Source of the DNA: TC-15 sp034437275
GTDB taxonomy: Bacteria; Chloroflexota; Anaerolineae; Aggregatilineales; Aggregatilineaceae
Reading direction: 5' to 3'
DNA: 64,000 nt
Assembly (NCBI GenBank): GCA_034437275.1
Contig: DAOTUD010000067.1
Coordinates: forward strand, 36,717 to 100,716
Shown: positions 43,697-53,198 of the stretch, piece after piece
Layout: every line of letters begins with the position of its first letter
Numbering within the stretch: the stretch's first letter is position 1
The notes under the pieces: generated by a model
What the model was told of the DNA's origin: nothing
Database searches by the model: none
Seen by the model: only the letters and a program-made list of their open reading frames with translations
Program-made: the position numbers and the translations under genes

Positions 43697-44905
43697 ATGA
43701 ACATTCTGCACATCATCCCCTACTACGCGCCCGCGTGGGCCTACGGCGGCGTGGTGCGCGCCGTGACCGACCTCACGCGCGCCCAGGTCGCTGCCGGGCA
43801 CCGCGTGCTGGTGCTCACGACGGACACGCGCAGCCCGTCCGAACGCCTGCCGCGCCGCGCGGAAACGCTGTCCGGGGTGGAGATCGTGCGGCTGCGCAAC
43901 CGCAGTAATCGCCTGCGCGGGCGGCTGAACCTCTCCACGCCGCAGGGCTTGCCGTCCACGCTGCGCCGCCTGCTCCGGGACGAGGCCATCGATATCGTAC
44001 ACTGCCACGAAGTCCGCACGGTGGAGAACCTGCGCGCGGTCCCGGTCGCCCAGGGGATGGGCGTGCCGCTGGTCGTGTCGCCGCACGGCACGCTGCCCAC
44101 CGGCACCGGGCGCACCGGCATCAAGCGGCTGTGGGATTGGGCGCTGGGGCGGCGGCTGCTGGCCCGCTTCGACCACGTGATCGCGCTCACGGAGCAGGAG
44201 GCCGCCGACGCACGCGCGATCTGGGCGCGGCGCGGGCTGGCGCTCGACGCGGCGCAGATCAGCGTCGTGCCCAACGGCGTGCACCTCGCCGACTTCGCCG
44301 ATCTGCCGCCGGGCGACCCGTTCCGCGCGCGCTGGGGGCTGGGCGATGGGCCGGTGGTGCTGTTCCTGGGGCGGCTGCACGCCCGGAAGGGCCTGCACCT
44401 GCTGATCCCGGCTTTCGCCGCTGCCGGCCAGGCTGCACCTGACGCCCGCCTGCTGATCGTGGGGCCGGACGAGGGGATGCGCGCCGCGCTGGAGGCCCTG
44501 GTGCGCGAGCACGATCTGGCGGGGCGGGTGATCTTCACCGGGCTGTTGACCGGCGACGACAAGCTGGCCGCGCTGGCCGCCGCCGACCTGTTCGCGCTGC
44601 CTGCCGTCGGGGAGGGGTTCTCGATGGCGGTGCTGGAAGCGATGGCCTGCCGCCTGCCGGTGATCCTGACGCCGGGCTGCCACTTCCCCGAAGCCGCCGA
44701 GGCCGGGGCCGGGCTGCAAGTGGCGCGCACCGTCGACGCGCTGGCGGCGGCGCTGCGTGACCTGTTGACCGATGATGCCCGGCGCGCTAGTATGGGGCGG
44801 CTGGCGCATGACCTGGTCGCGGCGCGCTATACGTGGCCGCAGGTCGTCGCCCAGCTTGACGCCGTTTACACGACCGTACACAAGCGCAGAGCGACACGCT
44901 CATGA
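43697..44905 (+). CDS. Glycosyltransferase family 4
   Basis: A 402-residue cytoplasmic GT-B enzyme. It begins MNILHIIPYYAPAWAYGGVVRAV, with the acceptor-domain glycine motif, and continues with VPNGVHLADF and FLGRLHARKGLHLLIPAF of the donor domain and the EX7E region EGFSMAVLEAMACRLPVI. It opens the plus-strand part of the glycan cluster and overlaps the flippase start by 4 nt. Sugar specificity unknown. Confidence 0.92.
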   Translation: MNILHIIPYYAPAWAYGGVVRAVTDLTRAQVAAGHRVLVLTTDTRSPSERLPRRAETLSGVEIVRLRNRSNRLRGRLNLSTPQGLPSTLRRLLRDEAIDIVHCHEVRTVENLRAVPVAQGMGVPLVVSPHGTLPTGTGRTGIKRLWDWALGRRLLARFDHVIALTEQEAADARAIWARRGLALDAAQISVVPNGVHLADFADLPPGDPFRARWGLGDGPVVLFLGRLHARKGLHLLIPAFAAAGQAAPDARLLIVGPDEGMRAALEALVREHDLAGRVIFTGLLTGDDKLAALAAADLFALPAVGEGFSMAVLEAMACRLPVILTPGCHFPEAAEAGAGLQVARTVDALAAALRDLLTDDARRASMGRLAHDLVAARYTWPQVVAQLDAVYTTVHKRRATRS

Positions 44906-46464
44906 GCCTGGATTCCCCGCTGCAACCCGCCACCGACCCGATCCCCGGCGCACCCGACGACAGCGCCGAGGGATTTTCGTCGGGGGCCGCCAAACGCGCC
45001 GCCCGCAACGCGACCGCGCTGGCGCTGTCCAGCGTGTTGGCGAAGGGGCTGCTGTTCGTGTGGCAGATCATCCTGGCGCGCTGGCTGGGGTCGGAGGGCT
45101 ACGGCACCTACGGCACTATCGGCGCGATGCTGTCCATCGGCGCGGCGATCCCGGAGTTCGGGATGGGGCTGATCGTGGTGCGCGACGTAGCCACGCGCCC
45201 CCAGGACGCCGGGCGGTTCCTGGCGGCTACGCTGGTGATGCAGCCCGCCCTGGCCGGGGTGGGGTATGGTGTGCTGCTGCTCTCGGCGGTGCTGTTGGGC
45301 TACGATTCCCGCCTGATCGCGCTGCTGGCGCTGGCCGCGCTCAGCCTGGGCGTGGATGCGCTGGGCAATATGTGCCACAACCAGTTGATCGCCATCGAGC
45401 GCATGGTGCTCACCGCGCTGATCGCCGCCGGTCATATCCTGGCGCTGATCATGCTGGTGGCGTTGGCGCTGGCGTTGGGCGGCGGGCTGTGGGGGCTGTA
45501 CGTGGCCACCATCAGCGCCGGACTGCTGCGCGCCGGGGTGTACTGGCTGTTCACCTGGGGGCGCTTCGACATCCGGCCCATTTTCCCGGTTGACCGCACG
45601 CTGGCGCGCCGCCTGCTGGTGGACGGCTGGCCGCTGGCGCTGTCGTCGTTTCTGGTGCTGGCCTACCAGCATTCCGACAAGCTGCTCACCACTGCGCTGA
45701 TCGGCGAGGCGAGCACCGGGCAGCTTACCGCCAGTTTTGTGATCGTCTTCGGCGTGATCGAACTACTGAGCACCACCATCCTGGTGGCCGTTTTTCCGCT
45801 GATGTCGCGCACCTACGGCAGCGGAATGCGCGAGATGTTCGACTTCATGCTCGAAAAACTGGCATTTTTCAACCTGACGCTGAGCCTGCCGATTGCCATC
45901 TTTACCTCGCTGCTGGCCGTATCGCTGTCGTCGCTGGTCTTCGGGCCGGACTACACGCGCACTGCCGACGTGTTGCAGGTGTTGATCTGGTATACGGTGG
46001 TGACGATGGTTGCCAACGTGTTTTCGAAGGCGCTGCTCATCCAAAACCGGCAGCGGCGGCTGCTGGTGATCCGCATGGCGGGCCTGGCCCTGAATATTGC
46101 GCTTAACCTGGTGCTGCTGCCTGCGCTGGGGGTCGCCGGTGCGGCTGTCGCGACGCTGATCGCCGAAATCGTGATCCTGGTGGCGATCCTGCGCAGCTTC
46201 GATTTTGCGCCGGATTGGTGGGCGCGCACCTTTAACCATGTCTGGCGGCTGGCGCTGGCCGGGGCCGGCCTGGCGGCGGTTGTGCTGCTGCTGCGTGCCG
46301 TGCACCCCCTGCTGGCCGCTGGAACGGGCGCGCCGGTGTATATCGGGCTGGTGCTGTTCAGCGGGGCCATCGCCAGGGACGACTGGGACCTGATCTACCG
46401 GCTGGCCATTGCCATGCCCGGCGGGTCGATTATTGGACGCTACTGGAAACGGCAGCTCACCTGA
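44902..46464 (+). CDS. Wzx-type polysaccharide flippase (MOP superfamily)
   Basis: A 520-residue membrane protein with a ~35-residue cytoplasmic N-terminus, then 12-14 hydrophobic helices. LSSVLAKGLLFVWQIILARWLGSEGYGTYG is the standard N-terminal element of RfbX/Wzx-like lipid-linked oligosaccharide flippases. It probably turns undecaprenyl-linked glycan units to the outer face. Its ATG overlaps the upstream glycosyltransferase stop (ATGA). Confidence 0.92.
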   Translation: MSLDSPLQPATDPIPGAPDDSAEGFSSGAAKRAARNATALALSSVLAKGLLFVWQIILARWLGSEGYGTYGTIGAMLSIGAAIPEFGMGLIVVRDVATRPQDAGRFLAATLVMQPALAGVGYGVLLLSAVLLGYDSRLIALLALAALSLGVDALGNMCHNQLIAIERMVLTALIAAGHILALIMLVALALALGGGLWGLYVATISAGLLRAGVYWLFTWGRFDIRPIFPVDRTLARRLLVDGWPLALSSFLVLAYQHSDKLLTTALIGEASTGQLTASFVIVFGVIELLSTTILVAVFPLMSRTYGSGMREMFDFMLEKLAFFNLTLSLPIAIFTSLLAVSLSSLVFGPDYTRTADVLQVLIWYTVVTMVANVFSKALLIQNRQRRLLVIRMAGLALNIALNLVLLPALGVAGAAVATLIAEIVILVAILRSFDFAPDWWARTFNHVWRLALAGAGLAAVVLLLRAVHPLLAAGTGAPVYIGLVLFSGAIARDDWDLIYRLAIAMPGGSIIGRYWKRQLT

Positions 46465-46476
46465 AAGCGACATCCT

Positions 46477-47592
46477 ATGCGCATCCTGTTTGTAGCCGCA
46501 CTCCACCACCCGGCAGAACTCGAAAAAACGCGCCGCGACGCCCCGCCCGGCCAGGACCCGTTGTTCCCGCGCTCGCAGGGGCATTACTTCTGGGTGCGGG
46601 CGCTGCGCGCGCTGGGGCACGAGTGCGCGGTCTTCTGGCGCAGCGAGAGCGCGTGGCCCTGGGCGCGCTCTGGCCAACTGCGCATGACGCAGCGGCTGAC
46701 GGTGGGCCGCGCCATCAACGCGCTGGCGGCGCGCGTCCCGGCGCTGAACCCCGACTACCGGCTGCGCAACCGGCGCTTGATCCGGGCCGCGGCGGATTTT
46801 CAGCCGGACGTGATCATCCTGCCCGGCGACAATGGCGTGATCCTGCCGGAGACGCTGGCGCGGCTCAAGGCTGCCCACAGCGCGACGCTGGTTTATGCCT
46901 GCGGCACCTCGCCGGTTGTGTTTTCGCGCCCGGTGGAACGGGCCGCCGCCGCGCTGTATGACCTGGTGGTCGCCAACGACTTTTACCACGCCATCCAATG
47001 GCGCGAGCTCGGCGCGCAGCGCGTGGAAGCGCTGCCGATGTCGGCCATCAACCCGGATTTCCACCAGGGCGCGCCGGTCGACCCCCTGTGCGATGTGGGC
47101 GTGGTCGGCACGCTGGTGCCCCCCCGGCTGTACAGCGAACGGGTCGCCGCACTGGAAGCCCTGCAAGATTTCGATCTGGGCATCTGGAGCGCGCACGAGG
47201 TCCCGGCCTCGTTGCGCCGTTTTTATCGCGGCTCCGCATTGGGGGCCGAGATGATCCAGATCACACGCGCGACCCGCATCGTGATCAACACGCACGGCGA
47301 CTTCATGCGCTACGGTGGCAATATGCGGCTGTTCGAGGTCTGCGGCGCGGGCACGTTCCAGATCGCTGACGACCGCCCCGGCACCCGCGACTGGTTCACG
47401 GATGGCGAACATCTGGCCATTTACCGCGACCATGCGCATCTGCGCGAGTTGGTGGCCTACTACCTGGCCCACGACGACGAACGCCAACGCATCGCCGCCG
47501 CCGGGCAGGCCCACGTCCAGGCACAGCACACCTATGCGCACCGCATGACGCGCCTGATGGCGCTGGTGGAGGAGATACGGGCCAGGGGGTGA
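46477..47592 (+). CDS. CgeB-like glycosyltransferase
   Basis: A 371-residue GT-B-type protein. The N-terminal half (MRILFVAALHHPAELEKTRRD, DVIILPGDNG) is diverged; the C-terminal half has VVGTLVPPRLYSERVAALEAL and YGGNMRLFEVCGAGTFQIAD, which match the CgeB/Glyco_trans_1_2 group used in surface glycan or spore-coat maturation. It lies 12 nt after the flippase. Its last codons and stop coincide with the G/C-run end of repeat copy B4. Confidence 0.8.
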   Translation: MRILFVAALHHPAELEKTRRDAPPGQDPLFPRSQGHYFWVRALRALGHECAVFWRSESAWPWARSGQLRMTQRLTVGRAINALAARVPALNPDYRLRNRRLIRAAADFQPDVIILPGDNGVILPETLARLKAAHSATLVYACGTSPVVFSRPVERAAAALYDLVVANDFYHAIQWRELGAQRVEALPMSAINPDFHQGAPVDPLCDVGVVGTLVPPRLYSERVAALEALQDFDLGIWSAHEVPASLRRFYRGSALGAEMIQITRATRIVINTHGDFMRYGGNMRLFEVCGAGTFQIADDRPGTRDWFTDGEHLAIYRDHAHLRELVAYYLAHDDERQRIAAAGQAHVQAQHTYAHRMTRLMALVEEIRARG

Positions 47593-47639
47593 AGGACGTT
47601 TTTTCGCCGCCCAGGCCAGACACGACAGGTTATTCGTGG
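47584..47639 (-). repeat. Family B repeat, partial copy B4
   Basis: Read on the minus strand this is CCACGAATAACCTGTCGTG followed by the TCTGGCCTGGGCGGCG segment and an A-run, matching the opening ~55 nt of copies B1 and B2. It reaches into the stop codon of the CgeB-like gene, so the repeat may have supplied that gene's end. Confidence 0.65.
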
Positions 47640-47746
47640 CCCCTGGTTGGCATGGGCAGCGCGTCTGGCGGCGCGATCTGAGGTAGAATAGACAAGCACC
47701 GCAAAGTGCGTTAGTATGCGGTTCCTGAATGCAAACGGGGCAATCA

Positions 47747-48433
47747 ATGAGTGAACCTAAATATCATCTGGCGGACATTTACGATCCGGCCCGCGCCCAT
47801 CCGGACGATGCTCACAGCATCCTCATGCGCCGGATCCCGCGTGACACGCGCGTGCTGGAGTTGGGTTGTGCATCGGGCTACTTATCCGGCTACATGGAGC
47901 AGGCGCTGGGCTGCCAGGTGACCGGGCTGGAAGCCGATCCTGCCGCGACCGCCATCGCGGCCCGGCGGTGCAGCGCAGTCTATACCGTCGACCTGGACGG
48001 GCCGGGCGTGTTGTCCGTCGCCGAAACCAGCGCGCCATATGACGTGCTGCTGGCTCCGGCAGTGCTCGAACACCTCAAATACCCAGAACGTCTGCTACAA
48101 GCAGCCCGCCCGCTGCTGGCGGATGATGCGCGCATCATCGTGTCGCTGCCGAATGTGGCCTACTGGCGCATCCGGTTTGGGTTGCTGCTGGGACGCTTCG
48201 ATTACACCGATTACGGCGTGATGGACCGCACCCACTGCCGGCTGTACACGGTCAAGACCGGTCGCGCGCTGCTGGAAGAACAGGGCTATTCTGTCGAACG
48301 CTTGTATATTGCGGGCAGTGGTCTGCAAAATCTGCTCAACCGGATTGTGCGGCGGCGGCGTGGTGCATCCCTCAGGCCGGTACTGCCCGGCTTGCTGGCG
48401 TATGAATTGATCTATGTGGCCTCACCGGCCTGA
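47747..48433 (+). CDS. Class I SAM methyltransferase
   Basis: A 228-residue methyltransferase of the Methyltransf_23 type. Motif I is VLELGCASGYLSGYMEQ, motif II acidic residue in VTGLEADPAA, and LAPAVLEHLKYPERLL is the post-II region. The C-terminal CRLYTVKTGRALLEEQGY and YELIYVASPA complete the fold. ATG 47747 follows ACGGGG and is preferred to an ATG six codons upstream. Within a glycan cluster it probably methylates a sugar or glycan end. Confidence 0.87.
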   Translation: MSEPKYHLADIYDPARAHPDDAHSILMRRIPRDTRVLELGCASGYLSGYMEQALGCQVTGLEADPAATAIAARRCSAVYTVDLDGPGVLSVAETSAPYDVLLAPAVLEHLKYPERLLQAARPLLADDARIIVSLPNVAYWRIRFGLLLGRFDYTDYGVMDRTHCRLYTVKTGRALLEEQGYSVERLYIAGSGLQNLLNRIVRRRRGASLRPVLPGLLAYELIYVASPA

Positions 48434-48447
48434 ACCATAAAGGAGAT

Positions 48448-49233
48448 ATGATGCCGCAAACGGACGATCTATACGACCGCACGCGCGAATCCTGGGAAGA
48501 TATCTGGGCCGACGCCAGCGTCGAAGTCGAACTGGAAGTGATGAACCAGGAACGTACCCACGAAACGCTGGGCGTCTACCCGGCCTATCTGCCCAAAGAT
48601 GGCATCATCCTCGAAGCCGGGTGCGGGCTGGCGACCGTGATCATGAAGCTGCGCGAGATGGGCTTCCAGCATGTGCTCGGCCTGGATTATGCCGAGCAGG
48701 CGCTGCACGTCGCCTATAAGTACGATCCGCTGCTGGATTTGCAGGCCGGGGACGTCCACGCGCTGCCCTACAAAAGCCGTTCGCTGGACGGCTACCTGTC
48801 GTTTGGGGTGTTGGAGCACTTCCCGCAGGGGCTGCGCCCGGCATTACGCGAAGCAAACCGCGTGCTGGTGCCGGGGGGTACGCTGGTGCTGACCATCCCC
48901 TACCCGAACATCGTCCACCGGCTGGTGCGGCTCAAGCGGCGGGTGCTGGGGCACAGCCACCTGACCGACGACGACTTCTACGAGAGCACGTATCATCAGG
49001 ACGCCCTGATCGCGGCGCTCAAGGAAACCGGGTTCCAGCCGGTGCTGGTCAAGCCGACCAACCACAGCTTCACGTTGTGGGGGTTGGGCGGGCCGTTCCA
49101 GGCCCCGGGCTATTACCGTACCACGCGGCTGGCGGACCGGCTGGCGGTGTGGGCGCGGTGGTTGTTCCCCTGGACGTTCAACTTCACCACGCTGGTGATC
49201 GGGCGCAAGCGCAAGGATATTGCGGCGCGTTAG
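48448..49233 (+). CDS. Class I SAM methyltransferase
   Basis: A 261-residue methyltransferase (Methyltransf_11-like). Motif I ILEAGCGLATVIMKLREMG, motif II VLGLDYAEQAL, then DVHALPYKSRSLDGYLSFGVLEHF. Two adjacent ATG codons follow AAAGGAG; the second (48451) has the better spacing, so the real protein may be one residue shorter. It is convergent with a GT4 gene, the stops overlapping by 4 nt. It is not closely similar to the methyltransferase 14 nt upstream. Confidence 0.87.
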   Translation: MMPQTDDLYDRTRESWEDIWADASVEVELEVMNQERTHETLGVYPAYLPKDGIILEAGCGLATVIMKLREMGFQHVLGLDYAEQALHVAYKYDPLLDLQAGDVHALPYKSRSLDGYLSFGVLEHFPQGLRPALREANRVLVPGGTLVLTIPYPNIVHRLVRLKRRVLGHSHLTDDDFYESTYHQDALIAALKETGFQPVLVKPTNHSFTLWGLGGPFQAPGYYRTTRLADRLAVWARWLFPWTFNFTTLVIGRKRKDIAAR

Positions 49234-50438
49234 CGTCCAGTGCGCTCCTCGATCACCTGCCGGTAGAGGTCTTCGTACTGCGCGGCGACGCGCTGCCAGG
49301 TGAAATGCTCCTTGATGAGCTGCCGCCCCTGCTGCCCAAGCTGCCGCCGCAGCTTGCCGTCCTTGAACAGCCGGAAGATAGCCGCGCCGAAATCGTCGTC
49401 CTCGACGGCCAGCAGCACATTATGCCCGGAGCGCACCGGGATGCCGTCGCAGCTCAGCGGGGTGGCGACGACTGGCTTTTGCATCGCCATCGCCTCCAGC
49501 ACTTTGTTTTTGATGCCCGCCCCCAGCCGCAAAGGACTGACGAAGATCAACGCCTGCTCGAAATACGGGCGGATGTCCGGCACGCGCCCGGTGATCTCGA
49601 CCGTGTCCGACGCATAGGCCAGCAGTTCCGGCGGGGGATTGCTGCCCACCAGATACAGCCGCGCCTGGGGCACCTTGCGCCGGATGCGCGGGAAGATGTC
49701 CCGCACCAGCCGCAGCGCCGCGTCGAGGTTGGGCGCGTAGTCGTAATTGCCGGTGAACAGCAGCGCCGGTTCGTCCGGCTCGTAGCCGGTGGGGACGAAG
49801 AACTCGATATCGACGCCGTTGGGGATCACGACGGTCGGGGTGTGCGGGTTCAGGTCCTTGAGCGCGCGCGCGTCCCGGTCGGTGAGCACCACCACGCGAT
49901 CAAACGGCTCGAACATCCAGCTTTCGAAGCCGCGCGCCATGCGGTGCTGGAGTTTTTTGATCTGCCGCGCGAAAAAGCCGGTTTCCTCCTCGACTGCGCG
50001 CTCCAGCCACAGGCTGTAGGATTCGTAAGGCACGATCACATTCGGCAGCGTGCGCACCAGATGGTAAAACTCGTAGACCTGCACCCCGCCGAACAGGTGC
50101 ACCGCGTCATAGGCGCGAGTGCGCAGTTTGTCGCGGATGGCGTTCCACATCGCCGGGGACCAACTCTCCTCGGCGCGCTGCGGGAAGCGCTGGTCCGGGT
50201 GGCGATTGCGCGCGCGGTAGCTCCAGCGCGACCGCGCCGGCTCGCTGATCAGGTCGACGCTGTTGAAGTAGCGTTCGTAGCGCGGCACTTCGGCCAGGTC
50301 ACGCGGCTGCTGGTAGTAGGCCAGCAGGTCGATATAGTGCCGCTGCCCGGCGAGTACGCTGGCGAGATGGTACGGGATCAACCGGTCGCCGTGATACAGC
50401 GGGAAGGGGGGACAGCGTGAAATTAACAATATTTCCAT
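49230..50438 (-). CDS. Glycosyltransferase family 4
   Basis: A 402-residue GT-B enzyme. N-terminus MEILLISRCPPFPLYHGDRL, donor-side motifs VIPNGVDIEFF, LLFTGNYDYAPNLDAALRL, and the acidic pair in GAGIKNKVLEAMAMQKPVVAT. This pattern is typical of the sugar transferases that act with the PEP-CTERM/exosortase type or EPS pathways (TIGR03087-like), though no exosortase is seen here. It lies 12 nt downstream of a second GT4 on the minus strand. Confidence 0.9.
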   Translation of the reverse strand: MEILLISRCPPFPLYHGDRLIPYHLASVLAGQRHYIDLLAYYQQPRDLAEVPRYERYFNSVDLISEPARSRWSYRARNRHPDQRFPQRAEESWSPAMWNAIRDKLRTRAYDAVHLFGGVQVYEFYHLVRTLPNVIVPYESYSLWLERAVEEETGFFARQIKKLQHRMARGFESWMFEPFDRVVVLTDRDARALKDLNPHTPTVVIPNGVDIEFFVPTGYEPDEPALLFTGNYDYAPNLDAALRLVRDIFPRIRRKVPQARLYLVGSNPPPELLAYASDTVEITGRVPDIRPYFEQALIFVSPLRLGAGIKNKVLEAMAMQKPVVATPLSCDGIPVRSGHNVLLAVEDDDFGAAIFRLFKDGKLRRQLGQQGRQLIKEHFTWQRVAAQYEDLYRQVIEERTGR

Positions 50439-50450
50439 CGATCTCGCCCT

Positions 50451-51596
50451 TTACACATGTAACTGATCTAGAAGCGCGTCGAACTGGCGCGCATAGCCCG
50501 CCGCCGTAAAGTGGGCCAGCACGTGCTCGCGCCCCGCCCGCCCGATCTGTGCGCGGCGCGCCGGGTCGCGCAGCAGGGCCACCACGTGCTCCGCCAGGGC
50601 CGCCGGATCGTCGGGGGGCACCAGGTAGCCGGTCCGGCCATGTGCCACTGTTTCCGCCGGGCCGCCGTTGTCCATGCTGACGATGGGGCAGCCCATCGCC
50701 ATGCTCTCCAGGTGCACCATGCCCAGCGACTCGAAGCGCGACGGGCACACCATCACGTCCGCCGCCGCGATCACCTCGCGCACGTCCGGCCAGAAGCCCA
50801 GGTGCGTCAGCGTGTCGCGCAGGGCGGGATCGGCCTTAGCTGCCGCCAGGATGTCGTTTTTGTAGGCCTCGTCCTTCGAGACGCCAAACACATTTTCACC
50901 CGCCACCGCGAACCGCGCCTCCGGCAGCGCAGCATGGACCCGCCGCGCCATCGCCTGAAACACGTCGTGGCCCTTGACCGCCTGGAAGCGCGCGATCATC
51001 GCTACCAGCGGCACGTCCGGCCCGATGTCCAGTTCCGCGCGCACCGGGGAGCCGTCGATGTCCGGCGCGTACACGTCCGGGTCGACGCCCGGCACCAGCA
51101 CGCGGATGCGCTCCGGCGGCATAAGCGGCGCATTCCCCAGCCAGCGATCGCGCACTGCCCGCGTGATGGCGATGATCTGCGTGATCTGCGCTCGGAAGAA
51201 GCCCCGCTGCCAGGGCCGCACCGGGAACCACCAGCCCATCGCGTTCCAGATCACCGGGATCGCGCTGGCCTGCGCCGCCGCCACCGCGAACGGCAGCGAA
51301 TGATAGTCGGTGTGTACGGCCTGGATGCCCTGCGCGCGGACCAACTGCGCCAGCTTGCGGCTGACCGGCAGCCGCTTCCACAGCGCCGGCACAAACCACG
51401 TGGTCACGCCGCGAAACGGCAAGAGATGCACCTGCACGCCAGCGTCGCGGGCCGCCTGCGGCCACGTCCCGTCCTGCGGGCAGACGAGGTGCAGCGTGTA
51501 GCGGTCGGGGTCGAGCGCGCGCATCAGGTTGAGCTGTACGCTCTCGCCACCGCCCAGCCCGCTGTACGCGGAGACAAACAACACGCGGCGTGTCAT
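50451..51596 (-). CDS. Glycosyltransferase family 4
   Basis: A 381-residue GT-B enzyme. SAYSGLGGGESVQLNLMRAL is the glycine-rich acceptor-side motif; VPGVDPDVYAP, AMIARFQAVKGHDVF and the EX7E region ESLGMVHLESMAMGCPIVSMD mark the donor side. It overlaps the GNAT gene by 4 nt upstream, so GNAT, GT4 and GT4 are one translationally linked group. Confidence 0.92.
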   Translation of the reverse strand: MTRRVLFVSAYSGLGGGESVQLNLMRALDPDRYTLHLVCPQDGTWPQAARDAGVQVHLLPFRGVTTWFVPALWKRLPVSRKLAQLVRAQGIQAVHTDYHSLPFAVAAAQASAIPVIWNAMGWWFPVRPWQRGFFRAQITQIIAITRAVRDRWLGNAPLMPPERIRVLVPGVDPDVYAPDIDGSPVRAELDIGPDVPLVAMIARFQAVKGHDVFQAMARRVHAALPEARFAVAGENVFGVSKDEAYKNDILAAAKADPALRDTLTHLGFWPDVREVIAAADVMVCPSRFESLGMVHLESMAMGCPIVSMDNGGPAETVAHGRTGYLVPPDDPAALAEHVVALLRDPARRAQIGRAGREHVLAHFTAAGYARQFDALLDQLHV

Positions 51597-52075
51597 GACT
51601 CCTCAACTCCGGCCCACAGCGTCATCTCGTCGCTGTCCTCGAAGCCCAGGCGCGCGTAAATCCCGCGCCCGGCCTCGGTCGCGTTGAGCGTCAGGCTGTA
51701 GATGCCCTGCGCGCGGCACCAGTGGATCGCCGTCCGCACCAGCCGCTCGGCCAGCCCGCGCCGCCGGTAAGCGGGGTAGGTGTAGACGTTGAGCAGGTAG
51801 CCGCGCTGCCCGCTCAAGTCGTCGGGGCGCGGGGGATGCTCGCGCAGCATCAAGCCCGCCCCGGCTGCGGCCTGCCCGTCCGCGTTGATTGCCAGCCACG
51901 CCAGGTAACGCTCCCGGGCCAGCCGTTCGCGGACCCAGCCCTCGAACGCCGCCGACATCGCGGCCAGTTGGGCCGGGTCGGTGTGGCCCATCGTCTCGAA
52001 CATCAGCCGCCGCTGCTCGGTGAGCGCCGGGACGTCGTCGGGTGTAGCGCGCCGGATTGTGAATTGGTCGTCCAT
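51593..52075 (-). CDS. GNAT-family N-acetyltransferase
   Basis: A 160-residue GNAT protein. FTIRRATPDDVPALTEQ is the usual N-terminal strand and helix, GYLLNVYTYPAYRRRGLAERLVRTA is motif A with the acetyl-CoA-binding R-x-x-G-x-A pattern, and LTLNATEAGRGIYARLGFEDSDEM is motif B. It lies between a LegB-like dehydratase and a GT4, so it might acetylate an amino sugar, but the sequence type is equally consistent with a general acetyltransferase. Confidence 0.87.
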   Translation of the reverse strand: MDDQFTIRRATPDDVPALTEQRRLMFETMGHTDPAQLAAMSAAFEGWVRERLARERYLAWLAINADGQAAAGAGLMLREHPPRPDDLSGQRGYLLNVYTYPAYRRRGLAERLVRTAIHWCRAQGIYSLTLNATEAGRGIYARLGFEDSDEMTLWAGVEES

Positions 52076-52087
52076 GGTCTATCCTGT

Positions 52088-53071
52088 CTAAAATGCGTAG
52101 CGTTCCGGGTCGAACAGGTCGAGATGGGCCGCGATCCAGTCGATGGTGTGCTGCAAGCCCTGCTCCAGCGTGACCTGCGGCTCCCAGCCGGTCAGTTCGC
52201 GCGCCAGCGCATAATCCGAGCGCAGCCGCAGCACCTCGCTTTTTTCCGGGCGGATCCGCTGCGCGTCGGTCACGATTGGCACATCGCGCCCGGTGAGCTG
52301 GATCGCCTTCTCGGCCAGTTCGCCAATCGAGATCGAGTGCCCGGTCCCCAGGTTCACCGGGCGGCCCAGCGCTGCGTCCGACTGCGCCGCCAGCAGAAAG
52401 CCGCGCACCGTGTCGGTGACGTACGTCAGGTCGCGGGTGGGGTGCAGCGCGCCGAGCTTGACCCGGTCCTGGGTGAGCGCCTGGCTGATGATGGTCGGGA
52501 TCACGGCGCGGGCGCTCTGGCGCGGGCCGAAGGTGTTGAACGGGCGCACGATGCGCACCGGCAGGTCATACGTCGCGTGAAAGCTGATCGCCATCGCATC
52601 CTGGGCGACCTTGCTGGCTGCGTACGGGGACTGCGGGTGCAGCGGGTGCTGCTCGTCGATGGGTTCGTACTGCGCCGTGCCGTAGACCTCGCTGGTGGAG
52701 GTGACGACGATGTGCGGCACGTTCTGGTCGCGGGCGGCGTTGAGCACGTTGAGCGTGCCGGTCACATTGACGTCGAAGACCTCGCGCGGGTGCTGGTACG
52801 AATACGGGATCGTGATCACTGCGCCCAGGTGATAGACCTGCTCCACGCCGCGCATCGCCTGCGCGACCGCCTCGCAATCGCGCAGATCGCCGAAATAAAC
52901 CGCGACGTGTTCCAGTACCTCTGGCGGCAGCAGGTCCAGGTTCCCGGCCCTGCGTCCCGAATTATAGCGCACGAAGGCGCGCACCTGCGCTCCGTCCTTG
53001 ACCAGCATCTCGACCAGGTGGCTGCCGATGAACCCGGCGGCCCCGGTGACCAGCGCGTGTGGAGTTGTCAT
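52088..53071 (-). CDS. NAD-dependent sugar 4,6-dehydratase (LegB-like SDR)
   Basis: A 327-residue extended short-chain dehydrogenase. The Rossmann motif is VTGAAGFIGSHL, the catalytic Tyr-Lys pair lies in SPYAASKVAQD, and ITIPYSYQHPREVFDVNVTGTLNVL, STSEVYGTAQYEPIDEQHPL and RPFNTFGPRQSARAVIPTII are the signature of LegB-type nucleotide-sugar 4,6-dehydratases used for deoxy-amino sugars. The partner aminotransferase is not in the window. Start ATG 53071. Confidence 0.88.
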   Translation of the reverse strand: MTTPHALVTGAAGFIGSHLVEMLVKDGAQVRAFVRYNSGRRAGNLDLLPPEVLEHVAVYFGDLRDCEAVAQAMRGVEQVYHLGAVITIPYSYQHPREVFDVNVTGTLNVLNAARDQNVPHIVVTSTSEVYGTAQYEPIDEQHPLHPQSPYAASKVAQDAMAISFHATYDLPVRIVRPFNTFGPRQSARAVIPTIISQALTQDRVKLGALHPTRDLTYVTDTVRGFLLAAQSDAALGRPVNLGTGHSISIGELAEKAIQLTGRDVPIVTDAQRIRPEKSEVLRLRSDYALARELTGWEPQVTLEQGLQHTIDWIAAHLDLFDPERYAF

Positions 53072-53118
53072 GATGTGCGTCTCTTTCCTTTACGATTGTG
53101 TGGCGAACTGACGGCTAT

Positions 53119-53184
53119 CCCTCATCCCCCGGCCCCCTCATCATACAAGGGGATACCGAACGGCAGGGCGGAGGGGTGAGGGTC
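53119..53184 (+). repeat. Family B repeat, short copy B3
   Basis: A 66-nt G/C-run fold-back starting CCCTCATCCCCCGGCCCCCT and ending GGGCGGAGGGGTGAGGGTC, matching the closing part of B1 and B2. It fills the gap between the GT2 and dehydratase genes. Confidence 0.65.
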
Positions 53185-53198
53185 ATTCGCCAGCAAGC